Assembly (NCBI GenBank): GCA_963965975.1
Contig: OZ014422.1
Coordinates: 3,681,155-3,745,154 of the forward strand
DNA length: 64,000 bases
Direction: 5' to 3'
Origin: Xestospongia bergquistia
Lineage: Eukaryota; Porifera; Demospongiae; Haplosclerida; Petrosiidae
The notes beneath the pieces are model-generated. The model ran no database searches. It was given only the letters and a program-made list of their open reading frames with translations, and was not told the origin of the DNA. Below, piece by piece: positions 1-11,590 of this stretch; positions within the stretch are counted from its first letter, which is position 1; each line of letters starts with the position of its first letter. The position numbers and the translations under genes are program-made.

Positions 1-189
1 GCTTCTCTCACTCTCCTTTTATCTATCTATTTCAGATTATCTGTGTCAGAGTGTGTCTGTCTGTGCGTGCATGAGAGAGACACACAGAGTGACTGTGAGT
101 CCATCTATCTATCTATCTTTCTTTCCTTCACTTTAATAGTCTCTCTCTGTCAGTCTTTCTCTCTCTGTCAGTGTGTCTCCCTCTCTCTA

Positions 190-603
190 TCACATTTAAC
201 AATGATGATATGTTAGTCAAACAGAGGAGAACAAGAAGAGCTCACACTGGTGTTGAAGAACTCACTAAACCTGTGATGATAGAGGACTACAATCAATACA
301 TGGGTGTGGTCGATCTAAGTGATCATATGTTGCAGTCTTATGGCTATTCACATAGGTTAGCCAATTATGTAGCATTCACAGATTATTGTAGTACTAAAAT
401 AGGACAGTGAAATGGTGGAAGCGAGTGTTCTTTCACCTAGTAGATCTCAGTCTAGTGAATGCATGGATACTACATAATATAGCTGCTGAGAAACCAATGA
501 CTCACTTAGACTTTTCGTTAGTTGTAATGAAAGAACTTCTTGAACAAAATTTAATTATGGAAAAAAAAGATCTTTCTGTCTCCTACTCTAATTATTGCCC
601 ATA
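190..603 (+). pseudogene. piggyBac-type transposase, C-terminal remnant
   Basis: Two overlapping frames carry the conserved C-terminal part of a piggyBac transposase (DDE_Tnp_1_7 family). The first reads KPVMIEDYNQYMGVVDLSD followed by MLQSYGYSH. The second reads KWWKRVFFHLVDLSLVNAW. In intact members these blocks are contiguous, so the frame change near 405-410 and the short unrelated stretch before it show the gene is broken. The N-terminal and central DDE region is absent; upstream sequence is CT-rich repeat. No terminal inverted repeat or TTAA duplication is recognisable. Only the end of one copy survives here. The sequence just downstream (about 600-770) recurs without the coding part at 6.96, 10.85, 45.6 and 49.6 kb, so the remnant's tail belongs to a dispersed repeat. 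Confidence 0.8.
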
Positions 604-970
604 GTCATGATGTATGATATAGCTTTTTATATGACAAATTATATCATGTGATAATAATGATTGAACTAGTCTATTAGTGGTATATTAGTAATAGTTATTA
701 TACTGGTTATCAATAAATCTACTAGTAAGAAGACAACAAATGAACAACTCAAGAACTTGCAAATCAATCCATTCCTATGTGTGATTTACTAAAACATATT
801 CCAATATAATGTACCAGAGTCATTGGTGTGATATAACGTGTAATATGTTTTGATGTAGCATTTTTGGTTGACCTTTGACTTGATCTGTTAGTTTCACAGG
901 TTACATTTTTTTTGAATGAAATATTAAGGTTATTTTTTATGGACCTCAAACTACTCGGCTGATGAACTTG
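604..970. repeat. Dispersed AT-rich module downstream of the piggyBac remnant
   Basis: This stretch holds two parts. The first (about 640-770, with gataataatgattga and aagaagacaacaaatgaac) recurs near 7050-7190, 10920-10940, 45690-45860 and 49650-50110. It always sits between CT-rich blocks. The second part (about 780-985, with ggtgtgatataacgtgtaat and a following gtttcacaggtta) recurs near 50745-50950. No coding potential is visible. It is useful as a hallmark of the repeated architecture of both duplication copies. Confidence 0.6.
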
Positions 971-2071
971 CTCTGAGAGACTGTATTCATCTCTCTCTCT
1001 CTGTCTCTATCTATATCTCTATCACTCTTTATTTTTTTTCACTCTCCCTCTCTTTATCTCATAGTCAGTCCCTCTCTTTTATCTCTGCGTCTCTCTTAGA
1101 GTGTTTTTCTCGTTGAGTTTTACTCAAAGGTCTCTCTCACACAAAGTCTCTCAGTCTCTCTTTCTGTCTTTATCTAACTCTCTCACTCTCAGACTCTCTC
1201 TCTGTTTTTCTCACTCTCACAATCTCTCTCCTGATCACTCTCTATTTCTCTTTCTCCCTATCTCACACGCAGATTTTCTCAGAGTTTCGGCTTGGCTATC
1301 TCTCTGTGCCTATGTCTCTCTTATTTTAGGAATCTCTCTCTCACAGTCTATCTCTTGGAGTGTCTCTCTTTTACGTTCTCCCACTCACACAGTCTCTCTA
1401 TTTCCCTACATGCATGTCGTCCTCTCACATACAAACACAAACATCCTCAGAGTTTCTCTATCTCTCTCTCTCAAAATCTCTTTCTCTCAGTCAAAGTATC
1501 TCTCACTCCCTCCTTTCTCACACACACTTTCATAGTCTCTTAATATCTTTCTCAGAGAATCTCTGTTAGAGATTCTATCTCATAGTCTGTCACCCTCACA
1601 GTCTCTCTCTCTTTCTCACTCTCTGAGTCCCTATCCCTCTCTCTCTATCTCATAGTCGATCACTCTCGGAGTCCTTTTTTCTCTATTAAACACAGAGATA
1701 CACTATCAAATTCTTTCACTTTTTCTCTCTCTCACTCTCTCACATTAGAAGTCTCTCTCTCTCATACTCACAAACACAGATTCTCTCAGTCTATCTGTCT
1801 CTCCTTCCCTTACTTTAGAACTCTCTCTCTCAGAGTCTCACATTCCTTATAAATGTCTCTGTATGTCTCTCTTATTATACTCCATCTGTCTGTGTCTCTC
1901 TCCGTCATACACACACACACACACACACACACTCTCAGAGTCTCAATCTGTCTGTATGTGTTAGTATACAGTATCACACATAAACGCTTTCTCTAGCACT
2001 CTCATACTCATGTTCTCTCACTCTTTCTCTCTCTCACTTTCACTTTCTCTGTCACAGAAACAATCATAGAG

Positions 2072-2106
<35 letters not shown>

Positions 2107-3030
2107 TTCTCTCTCTCTCTTTCTCGCTATCCTCCCTCACAACAGAAGTCGTCCCTTACTCTCCCACTATCTTTCAGAGTATCTCTCTCCCTTTCATAGT
2201 ATTTCACTGTCAGAGTCTCTCTCTCATTTACACACACACACTCTTAGATTCTGTCAGTCTCGCCCCTCGCAATAGGATTATCTCTCTATATCACTCTCGG
2301 AGTCTCTATGTCTCTCATTCTCTCATTTTAAAATGTCTCTCTCTCCTTATTATTTTGTATATCTCTTTCTCTTTCACATTTTCCCTCTTTGTACTCTCTG
2401 TCCCTTTCTCTCACCCATGCACAGAGACTGTCAGAGTATTTCCCTCTCTCTTTTTCTCTGTCTCTTTGTCTCTGTCTATATCTCTTTCTTTCTCTTACTC
2501 TCTCTCTCTCTCTCATAGTTTATCACTGTTAGAGTGCCTCTTACACACAAACACATACACGCACTCTCAAAGTCTGTCAGTCTCTCTCTGTGTCTCCTTT
2601 CTCAGTCTATTCTCTCTCTCTTTCTTTCAGAGTCTCCCTCTCTCTCTCTATCAGTCTCTATTTCTCTTTCTTACTCTCTTATTTTCTCTTTGTCTGTCTG
2701 TCCCTCTCTCTCTCTCTCACACACACACAGATTCAGAGTCTCTCCCTGTTTCTTTCTCTTTTCTCTCTCTCTATATCTCATAGAGCATTACTGTCAGAGG
2801 CTACCTCTATCTTTTCCACTTTCTCACACACCCACACTCCCAGTTCCTTTAATTCCTTTTCTCTCTCTCTTTTTCTCACTCACACACTCATGTCTCTCAG
2901 TCTTTCTTGCTCTCTGTCTCTTCTCCCTCACATTAGGAGTCTCTCTCTCACACTCAGTATCTCTCAATCTATTTCTTTTCAGAGTCTCTCGCTTCTCTTA
3001 TTCTTGTAGTACCTATACAGAACAGATACT
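970..3030. repeat. CT-rich low-complexity block (copy 1, block a)
   Basis: Pyrimidine-rich DNA is built from degenerate units such as gagtctctctctcacactcag with scattered (AC)n runs (for example 1909-1930). Open frames of up to 207 residues occur on the plus strand but contain almost only S, L, F, H and T, the signature of translated CT/AC repeat. I do not treat them as genes. The block shares long stretches with 8105-8685, 9400-10760, 41900-43260 and 46740-49500, so it is a repeated unit rather than simple slippage alone. Confidence 0.85.
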
Positions 3031-3330
3031 CTCTCATTCTTTTAACTTATTATACACGAAATTATTAATTATACACAAAATTATCCGTTATGGATCATCT
3101 CAAACTGAGACAGCTAATGAGCTTGCCACTCTGAGGACTGCAGTGACCAGTAATTAATACCAATTAATTGTACTTAATTATAGGGGTTTTGTCTTCTCAA
3201 TGGAGGATTTGGTAAACTAGGTCAAGAGATAGAAGATTCTTAAATGATAGTTTGTATGGCTACATATATGTATGGTGAGGGAGACCCTACCGATAATCTT
3301 GCAAAATTTATGATTGGTTTAAAAACACGA
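3030..3330. other. Unique AT-rich segment of the duplication, no gene seen
   Basis: Non-repetitive sequence present also at 43250-43545 in copy 2 with few differences. It contains no recognisable exon. It ends where copy 2 continues into sequence that copy 1 has lost beside the hAT insertion. Confidence 0.5.
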
Positions 3331-5939
3331 CCAATTTATATTAATTTTGTTCAAAATCTGTAAATATAAACACAAAGTTTTATTGATTAAAATGTAAATA
3401 TGTTTGAAAGTTTCAGACGACGTGGATGAGGCCTTGCAAACTCATCGACTATGTAAGAGACATTTATGTCAATATCTCGATGTAAATGAAGCAAAGACAA
3501 GGAAGAGAGTCTGTCATCAGACATTGTAGACCTTAAGTTTGTCTTTATTCTTTTAAGTCCACTAAATGATCTTTCTGAAGAACAAGAAGTGACTTGTAGT
3601 GTACATAAAATAAGGAGAAGGATGCCGATATTAGGAAACAGGGAAGAAGCATGAGGCACAGTGTGTGATAGCATTGTAGGGAGGGAAGAGGGTCCATGAC
3701 TTTTTTCGTACTCTTTCCATTTTATGTACCAACGATGAAATTCACTCTCAAGACTTGATGGATAAGGAAGATCAGTCTGATATATATCTCCTAACTCACA
3801 TATTATAGGAGAAATCTCTTCCATGGTCTTATTCTTCAATACTGCGGGAATCAAGTAAAAACCTTGTAACACTTTTAGATGTTGTTTACTGAAATGATTC
3901 TCAATCTCTGAAATTAGATGATCCAGTAGTGGTATTGTGATTGTGCAACAATAGTAGTCAGATGGGCTCTGGGCAGGAATGTTGGGTTTGTGGCACTGGC
4001 GTCCACATAGTCTGGGTAATGATGGCACAGTACCAACTTTCTTGCACATAAGCTTTACTTCAGAAAACCACTTACTATGATTGACATCAACATTTGCCCT
4101 TAAATCTTTCAATGTATCTTTCAGAGTATTTACTTCACACATGGCCTGAACAATATCTTTAGATTCAGCCTGGAGACTCTGTGTTAATCCGAGCAGGTAC
4201 CTCAAGCTTTCTGTTACAATAACTAGAGCACTAAGAAATTCAGTTGTGGTAATAGCCAATAGTAGTGTGCTTGCATCAGTAAGAGAATCTGCAGACCATT
4301 TACTAGCTCCTTCAAAAGCAATACTTTCCATACATGCTACTAGTGAAGAATGCAACACACAAAAGCGATCAAAAACATCAATTCGTTCAATCCAATGGGT
4401 TTGACACAGATCGTTAAGCTTGTGTATTGATGAGTCAAGCTGATATTTAGCAATGGTCTCCTCAAGTTTTTTCTGGCATTTGGGATGAGCAGAAAAGAAA
4501 AGGTATACCCTGTTTACTACCCCAATCATGTTCCTTATGTAAACTTCCTCCAGTGACTTTACTACAGGAAGGTTAAGGCGATGCGAGGCACAATGAACAA
4601 AAAGAGCTAGTGGATATTGAGAGGTAATAAGGGCTGCAGCACCATTAGTTTTCCCTGACATATTATCTGCCCCATCATAAGCTTGACCACATAGGTTTGC
4701 AGGATTTAACCCATGTGCTTTTAGAACACTGACCATCATGTCTGCAATAGCTTGTCCTGAAACTCCACTCTCACATTCCAGGAAAGTTATAAAGTCCTCA
4801 CAAATCTGAGAATCATCTTCATTTACATAACTCACTACAAGACTAAGTTGCTCTCTATGTCCGTAACTTCATCAGCAACTTAAGTAAAAACTTTTGCTTT
4901 ATTTACTCTTAGAATAATTTGTTTTCTTACATAATCTCCTAGAATATCAATCACCTCATTTTGAATTTGTGGAGAGGTGTAAGTAGCATTTCTAGGTGAA
5001 CTAGCAAGATGCTCACTTAGCACTGTGTCATCAGCTGATATGCGAAATTGTAGCAGAGCCCGAAAGTTCCCGTGCCCTTCACTAAGGTGCTGCTCCACAT
5101 CACACCCACTATCATGTTGACCACAAAGTGGAATATTCTGTTTTGCACAAAGAATTATGGTTTCAATAACAGATTTAAGTTTCATTCATTCATTGCTATT
5201 GTTTTTGCAGCACAATCATTTAGCTGGGCACAAATACTTGACTGTTTCCCAGTCATAACACTAACAAAACCATCCATTTTTACAAGAGCATCTTTGTGGT
5301 ACAATTTTGTACAGTGCCTTTCCAATATCTCAAGTGCCTTCTTAAAATTGGTCAGTGGATTGTTCACTAGTATGCCAGGATCAGCATTAAGACCAATGCC
5401 TTTAGCAAATATTACACAAGGTAGGCAGTAACCTCCATTTTTTGTTGACTGTACTTGAGCCATGGATACTCAGACAACCATGAAAATAGAAAGCTTCGAC
5501 CATCATTGTTCCTAGGAAACTGGTATTGTGAATCCGGTGCAAAGATGTGTGTTATAAAATGATATTTCACCTCATCTGTAGCATTACAGGAAGAAAACTC
5601 GGCGATATTATCTTGATATCCAGCAAACACTCTTGCTAGTTTAGAGGGAGGTCCATTTTCACCGTTTCTTCACTCCTGGTGTGAAACTGCCTTATTTTAC
5701 TATTGGCTGTCTTAGGTATATACCTTGATGGACCAGCACATTGCTCTTGAACAGCAGGAGCTTTGCTAAAGTACTTCAGTAGAGACATCTTGTATGTACG
5801 TCCTGCAGCTGTCATCACATGCATGCTCACTTCTATGAACATCGCCTGCTTTTTGCATATAATTAGATTATGCGCGCAAGCATAATAGAGAAAAGAGGGG
5901 TGCTTGAGCCCCCTCAGCCCCCCTCTGGCTACGCCCCTG
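3330..5939 (-). mobile_element. hAT-superfamily DNA transposon (ZMYM1/TTF-type transposase), broken
   Basis: The transposase reads on the minus strand from an ATG near 5788 (MSLLKYFSKAP) to a stop at 3387. Seen in order: an N-terminal segment; a TTF-type zinc-finger region at about 5630-5182 (FPRNNDGRSFLFSWL, then YCLPCVIFA); a DUF4371-like region at about 5185-4100; and the C-terminal hAT dimerisation motif near 3560 (SSERSFSGLKRIKTNLRSTM). At least three frame changes or stops split it, near 5635, 5430-5460 and 4840-4880. It is therefore inactive. The 5' end at 5939 carries a typical hAT terminus on the minus strand (caggggcgtagccagagg), followed by tgtaagac as a possible 8-bp target. The opposite terminus is not recognisable, and about 150 bp of flank present in copy 2 (43545-43700) is missing, so that end was lost with a deletion. 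Confidence 0.85.
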
Positions 5940-6019
5940 TGTAAGACAGTAGGCACATTGATCAGCTGTATATATCACATTATTTTAATATTGACAATAG
6001 TTAGACTACTCAAGTATAT

Positions 6020-6939
<920 letters not shown>

Positions 6940-6940
<1 letters not shown>

Positions 6941-7200
6941 TAAACGATTATGTGCAAACTCTATTATCTTTTCCACCTCTTATTGTAATTAATGCCCACA
7001 TTTATGGCATATAACAATGTATTATTAATTTATGTAATAAATTACATCATATGATAATAATGATTGAGCTAGTCTGTTAGTAGTGTATTAGTAGTTGTTA
7101 TTGTAGTTATTATCAAGAAAGAAAACAACTCAAGAACTTCCAAAACAATCCAGTGTAAGAGACTGAAACTGAAACAGCTGATGAACTCACACTCAGAGAT
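6940..7200. repeat. AT-rich dispersed module (copy 1)
   Basis: Second occurrence of the module seen at 604-770, here without any piggyBac coding sequence. It contains the string gattgagctagtct near 7060. This is the uninterrupted form of the site into which the LTR element inserted at 10936 and 49662. Confidence 0.6.
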
Positions 7201-7499
7201 TATATCCCTTTCTTTCTCTCTCTTCTGCCTCCCTACAAACCTCTCTCTCTCTCTCTCATAGTTTCTCACTATTGTTCTCTCTCTCTCTCTCACTATTTAG
7301 AGTCTCTCTCTCTCTCTCAGAGTTTCTCTGTCTCAAAGTCTCTCCTTTTCACAGTCTCTCTCTCTCTCACTCATGGAGTTTTTTTTGTCTGTAATCACTT
7401 TCTCTCTTAATGTTTCCTCTTTCGCAGTCTCTCTCTCTCACCCACACAGTCTTTATTCTCTTAGATTCCATCTGATATCTTGGAGTCTCTATCTCAAGA

Positions 7500-8105
7500 A
7501 TAGTTCAGAGAACATAATATATGCCTTTTTATAAGATATATGGTTGTTCTAAATTAATCAAAGATGATGACAAATACAATGCACCACATTTAGTACACTC
7601 ATGTAAGGTTATGATTGTCTCATTTCAATTTTGTTATTAATAGATATATATAATATATATATGTTGGAAAAGAGTGCACAAAATATTATTAATTTTAGTA
7701 GCAGGACACAAAGAAGACTGCATATAAGAATTGGTGGAATAAAATACTCTGCTACTCAGATGAAACATCCCATTATTTGCATGCTACATATTCCCTCTTA
7801 TTACAACAGATCCACAATTCAGATAATCCACCTTATCTTCACTCCTTGATTCTCCACTTTCATCTTTCTTCTTGCTTTTATCAGCTAGCATTATATCCTT
7901 AATAAGTCCTTTTATTTTTAAAAATTTAGTTGCTCACCAGAAAATATTAGTGTACAAGGTATTTCAAGTCCTCCCTGAGGAAGGTTGTATGAGTATCTTT
8001 TACTGCATTCTGACTTTACATGCTATAGAACCTCTTGCTGTCAAGAATAGAGAGCATATAGCAGACAGCTTTCTAGGCACATGTCCAACTATCCCATAAT
8101 CTTTA
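7500..8105. other. Unique AT-rich segment, conserved between copies, no recognised gene
   Basis: About 600 bp of non-repetitive sequence matched at 46130-46745. Open frames of 72 and 75 residues (7631-7849, 7872-8099 plus) are kept in both copies with few changes, but the whole DNA is equally conserved, so this gives no coding evidence. I recognise no domain. Confidence 0.4.
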
Positions 8106-8685
8106 ACTCTCACAGTCTCTCTCACATGCCACATTATAGAAGTCTATCTCCCTATGTTTGTCTCTCTATCTCTCTCACTCTCTCTCCTTTCTCCCTCCCT
8201 TTCTCTCTCTCTCTCTCTCTCTCTGCTCTCACTATCTTATAGTCCCTCCTTCTCTCAGAGTCTCTCTCTTATCCTCACTCTTATAGTCTCTCTTTTTCTT
8301 CTTCATACACACAAACTCTCAGTCTCTCACTCTTTTTGTTTTTCTCACTCTCCCCATCTCTCTCCTGATCAGTCTCTATTTCTCTTTTTCTCTCATTTAT
8401 TTTATCTCTGTGTGTCATTCCCTATCTCACACAGAGATTTTCTGCTTGTCTCTCTGTCTCTGCCTCTCTCTTCCTTACTTTAGGAGTCTTTCTTTTGGAG
8501 AGTCTTTTACATTCTCCCACTCACACAGTCTCTCTATTTGCCTATATGCATGTCATCCTCTCACATACAAACACACACACCCTCAGAGTTTCTCTATCTC
8601 TCTCTCTCTAAATCTCTTTCTCTCTGTCAGAGTGTCTGTCACTTCCTCCTCTCTCACACACTCACATTGATAGTCCCTTAATGTC
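8105..8685. repeat. CT-rich block (copy 1, block c)
   Basis: Low-complexity pyrimidine-rich sequence, closely related to 1197-1530 and to 46740-47390. It ends in the 10-bp direct repeat ccttaatgtc that flanks the next element. Confidence 0.8.
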
Positions 8686-9390
8686 AGTGTCATGCCATTT
8701 CATCTAATCCCATTTTGTTTAACAAAATGGACTTTTGTCCCATCTTGTCTAATAGTGTAAACGTTTTAAGATAAGTGGCTTAAGGCCAGTAAAGGTGATG
8801 GAATTCTAATTCAAAAGAAATAATAATGTAAAGGCTTTGATGTCTTGAAAGGTAGAGTACTTAACAGGAGCAATTTCATACATACAATATATTGAATTAA
8901 TGGAGTTTGTTACAACAGCAAGAGAAGCTAAGTCACTCATACTCCAGGTTATAGGTACACACTCAATCGAAGAACAGCAGATGGAGAGATATGTTGGAGA
9001 TGTCCAGACATAAGTTGTCCTGGAAGAGCAGTCACTGACATTCATGATCAGCTAGTCTCTTGCAATGAGAATCACTCCCACCTCTAAAATGTAACAGAGA
9101 CAGTAGTGGAGTTGATCAGGGAAGATGCTGACTTCAAGTTGTACATCCATCAAGTGATATCAGGCTGCAGGAGGGCTTCCAGGAAGAAGAAGAAGGTACA
9201 GAAACCATGAGAACAGACTGAAAAGTATTAAGGAAAAGCATGAAGTAGGACACTATATGTTACAAGAACTTAAAGCATATACCCATTGGGTATCTTTGTA
9301 ATTACTGTTATATAAATAAACTTATTTTTTAGACGATATGGGATTGTACATTTTGTTAGACGAAATAGGATTAGACGAAATGGCTATAAA
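8686..9390 (+). mobile_element. MULE-like non-autonomous element with a FLYWCH finger, copy 1
   Basis: A 705-bp element sits between perfect 10-bp direct repeats (ccttaatgtc at 8676-8685 and 9391-9400). That duplication length suits Mutator-like elements. Its ends form imperfect inverted repeats (gccatttcatctaatcc versus the complement of ggattagacgaaatggc). From 8947 a frame reads GYRYTLNRRTADGE then CWRCPDISCPGRAVTD and ENHSH, the core of a FLYWCH-type zinc finger as found in MULE/Phantom transposases and their host derivatives. The remaining transposase is missing. A related CT block at 1531-1545 shows the empty target. The same element lies at 47391-48098. Confidence 0.8.
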
Positions 9391-9399
9391 CCTTAATGT

Positions 9400-10800
9400 C
9401 TCTCTCAGAGAACATGCGTTAGAGTTTCTATCTCATAGTCTCTCACCTTCCTTACACTCTCTCTCTGTCACTCTCTGAGTCCCGATCCCTCTCTCTTTAT
9501 GTCATAGTTCATCACTCTCAGAGTCCCTTTCTTTCTCTATTAAACAGAGACATACACTATCAAATTCTTTCACTTTTTCTCTCTCACTCTCTAAATTTAA
9601 AAGTCTTTCTCTCTCATAGAAACAAACACAGATTCTCTCAGTCTATCTGTCTCTCCTTCCCTCACTTTAGAACTCTCTCATTAAGAGTCTCACATTCCTT
9701 ATCAAATTCTCTATATCTCTCTCTCTCACACACATACAATCACAACACACACACTCTTAGAGTCTCACTTTGTCCTTTTTGTGTTAGTGTGTGTGTCTCT
9801 ATCTCTCAGATAAGATATCACACATAAACCCTCTCTCTAACACACTCACGCTCAGATTGTGTCACTCTATCTCTCTCACTTTCTCTGTCACAGAAACATT
9901 CATAGAGTCTTTCAGTTGCTCTCTCCCTCTCTCTCTTTCTCTTTCTCTATCCTCCCTTACAACAGAAGTCCTTACTCTCTCTCAGAGTATCTGTCTCTCT
10001 TTCATAGTCTTTCACTCTCAGAGTCTCTCTGTCATTCACACACACACAAACTTAAATTCTGTCAATCTTTCTCCTTGTCTCTCTCCTCCCTCGCAATAGG
10101 ATTGTCTCTCTCACTTTGGAAATGTCTCTCTTTATCATTTTCTATATCTCTTTCTCTTTCACTTATTTTCTCTCTGTGTGTCTGTCCTTCTCTGACCCAT
10201 GCAGAGAGACTGTCAGAGTCTCTGTCTGGCTCTCTTTCTCTCTGTCTCTCTCTCTCTCATAGTTTATCACTGTTAGAATCTCTCTTACACACAAACACAC
10301 ACTCAGAGTCTGTCAGTCTCTCTCTCTCTCTCACCTTCTCCTTGCTCAGTCTATTAGTCTCTCTCTTTCTCTCAGAGTCTCCCTATCAGTTTCTATTTCT
10401 CCTTCTTTCTCTCTAATTTTCTCTTTGTCTCTCTGTCCCTCTTTCTCACACACACACAGAAACTCTCAGAGTCTCTCATTGTCTCTTTCTTTTTTCACTC
10501 TCTCTCTCTCTCTCTGTCTCATTCATAGAGCATCACTGTCAGAAGCTATCTCTATCTTTTCCTCTCTCTCATAGACCCACACTCTCAGTTCCTTTCATTC
10601 TTTTTCTTTCTCTTTTTCTCTCTCACACACTCATACAGTCTCTCAGTCTTTCTTGCTGTCTGTCTCTCTCCCTTACATTAGGATCCTCTCTCTCACACTC
10701 AGTGTCTCTCTATCTATTTCTTTTCAGAGTCTCTCGCTTCTCTTATTCTTGTAGTACCTTGACAGAACAAAATACTCTCTCATTCATTAAACATATTATA
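9400..10800. repeat. CT-rich block (copy 1, block d)
   Basis: Pyrimidine-rich low-complexity DNA matched at 48109-49550. Ser/Leu/His/Thr frames up to 185 residues are repeat translation only. Confidence 0.85.
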
Positions 10801-10940
10801 CACAAAATTCTGTTAAACCACAAATTAATTAGAATATGAGACACTTTGGTCTCATATTCTTAATTAATGCCCACATTTATGATGTATAACAATGTCTTAT
10901 TTATGTAACAAGTCATGTCACGTGGTAATAATGATTGAGC

Positions 10941-11590
10941 TGTTGAAAGAGGTAATTGGTTAGGTTGTTTATCTGTATTTATTTGTGTGTAAATTAGTCT
11001 ATCTGTAAGTCTATTTTGTTTGAATCATTTAAGTGTTAATTAAGTGTGTGTAAACTTTCTCATTCATGATTTCTGTGATAGTCCTTATCTTTGTCCATTT
11101 AGTTTGATCTCTGTTCTTTGTTTGATTTCTGTTATAAATACCTGATTTTTGTTCACATTGTTAGTTCTTAACCGTATTGATTTCATTTAAATACAAGTTC
11201 TACTTAAACTTAGTTGTGACAAGAACAGAGCTGTGTACTCAGCTGCAGTCTGACCATAGAACTATGCAAAAACTTTCAACAGGTTATGAGCCCAGTGTCC
11301 AACTAAATTCATCACACTAGACCCAGGTTTGAAGTTGTGCTGATCTGTATATAATCTTTTTTTGGACCACGAATTAGCAAGAGTCAAAATGACGGCTGTA
11401 GACGAGAAATGGTCGATTAACAAGTTAGATAGCATGAACTGGACTACATTGAAGTTCCAGATGTGACATATGCTGTGGCTAAGGGACTATGGGGTTTTGT
11501 AGATGGTACAGAAGAACTTGACGAGGAAGCAAACGCTGAAGCTCAAGCTGATTTTCGACGGAGGTCACAAAAGTCATTTTCTACTCTCCT
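10941..11590 (+). mobile_element. Copia-like LTR element fossil: 5' LTR, primer site, start of gag
   Basis: The LTR spans 10941-11281 (341 bp). It begins tgttgaaag and ends with the inverted ctttcaaca, preceded by the target tgagc. Directly after it, from 11282, lies ggttatgagcccag, close to the half-tRNA (initiator Met) primer site known from copia. Near 11390-11590 are pieces resembling a copia-type Gag start (LDSMNWTTLKFQM; LWGFVDGTE-like). The same LTR stands alone at 49667-50000. The insertion therefore predates the segmental duplication. The rest of this element is not found here; sequence runs into a different LTR element near 11590. It is broken, with many changes. Confidence 0.65.

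Noticed and set aside
1101-3157. Plus-strand open frames of up to 207 residues rich in S, L, H and T
   Set aside because: They are translations of CT and AC low-complexity repeat. The same type occurs in every CT block and in several frames at once, with no domain or codon structure.
3330-3400. A complete left terminus for the hAT element
   Set aside because: No inverted copy of the 5939 end is present, and flanking sequence known from copy 2 is missing, so this end was lost.
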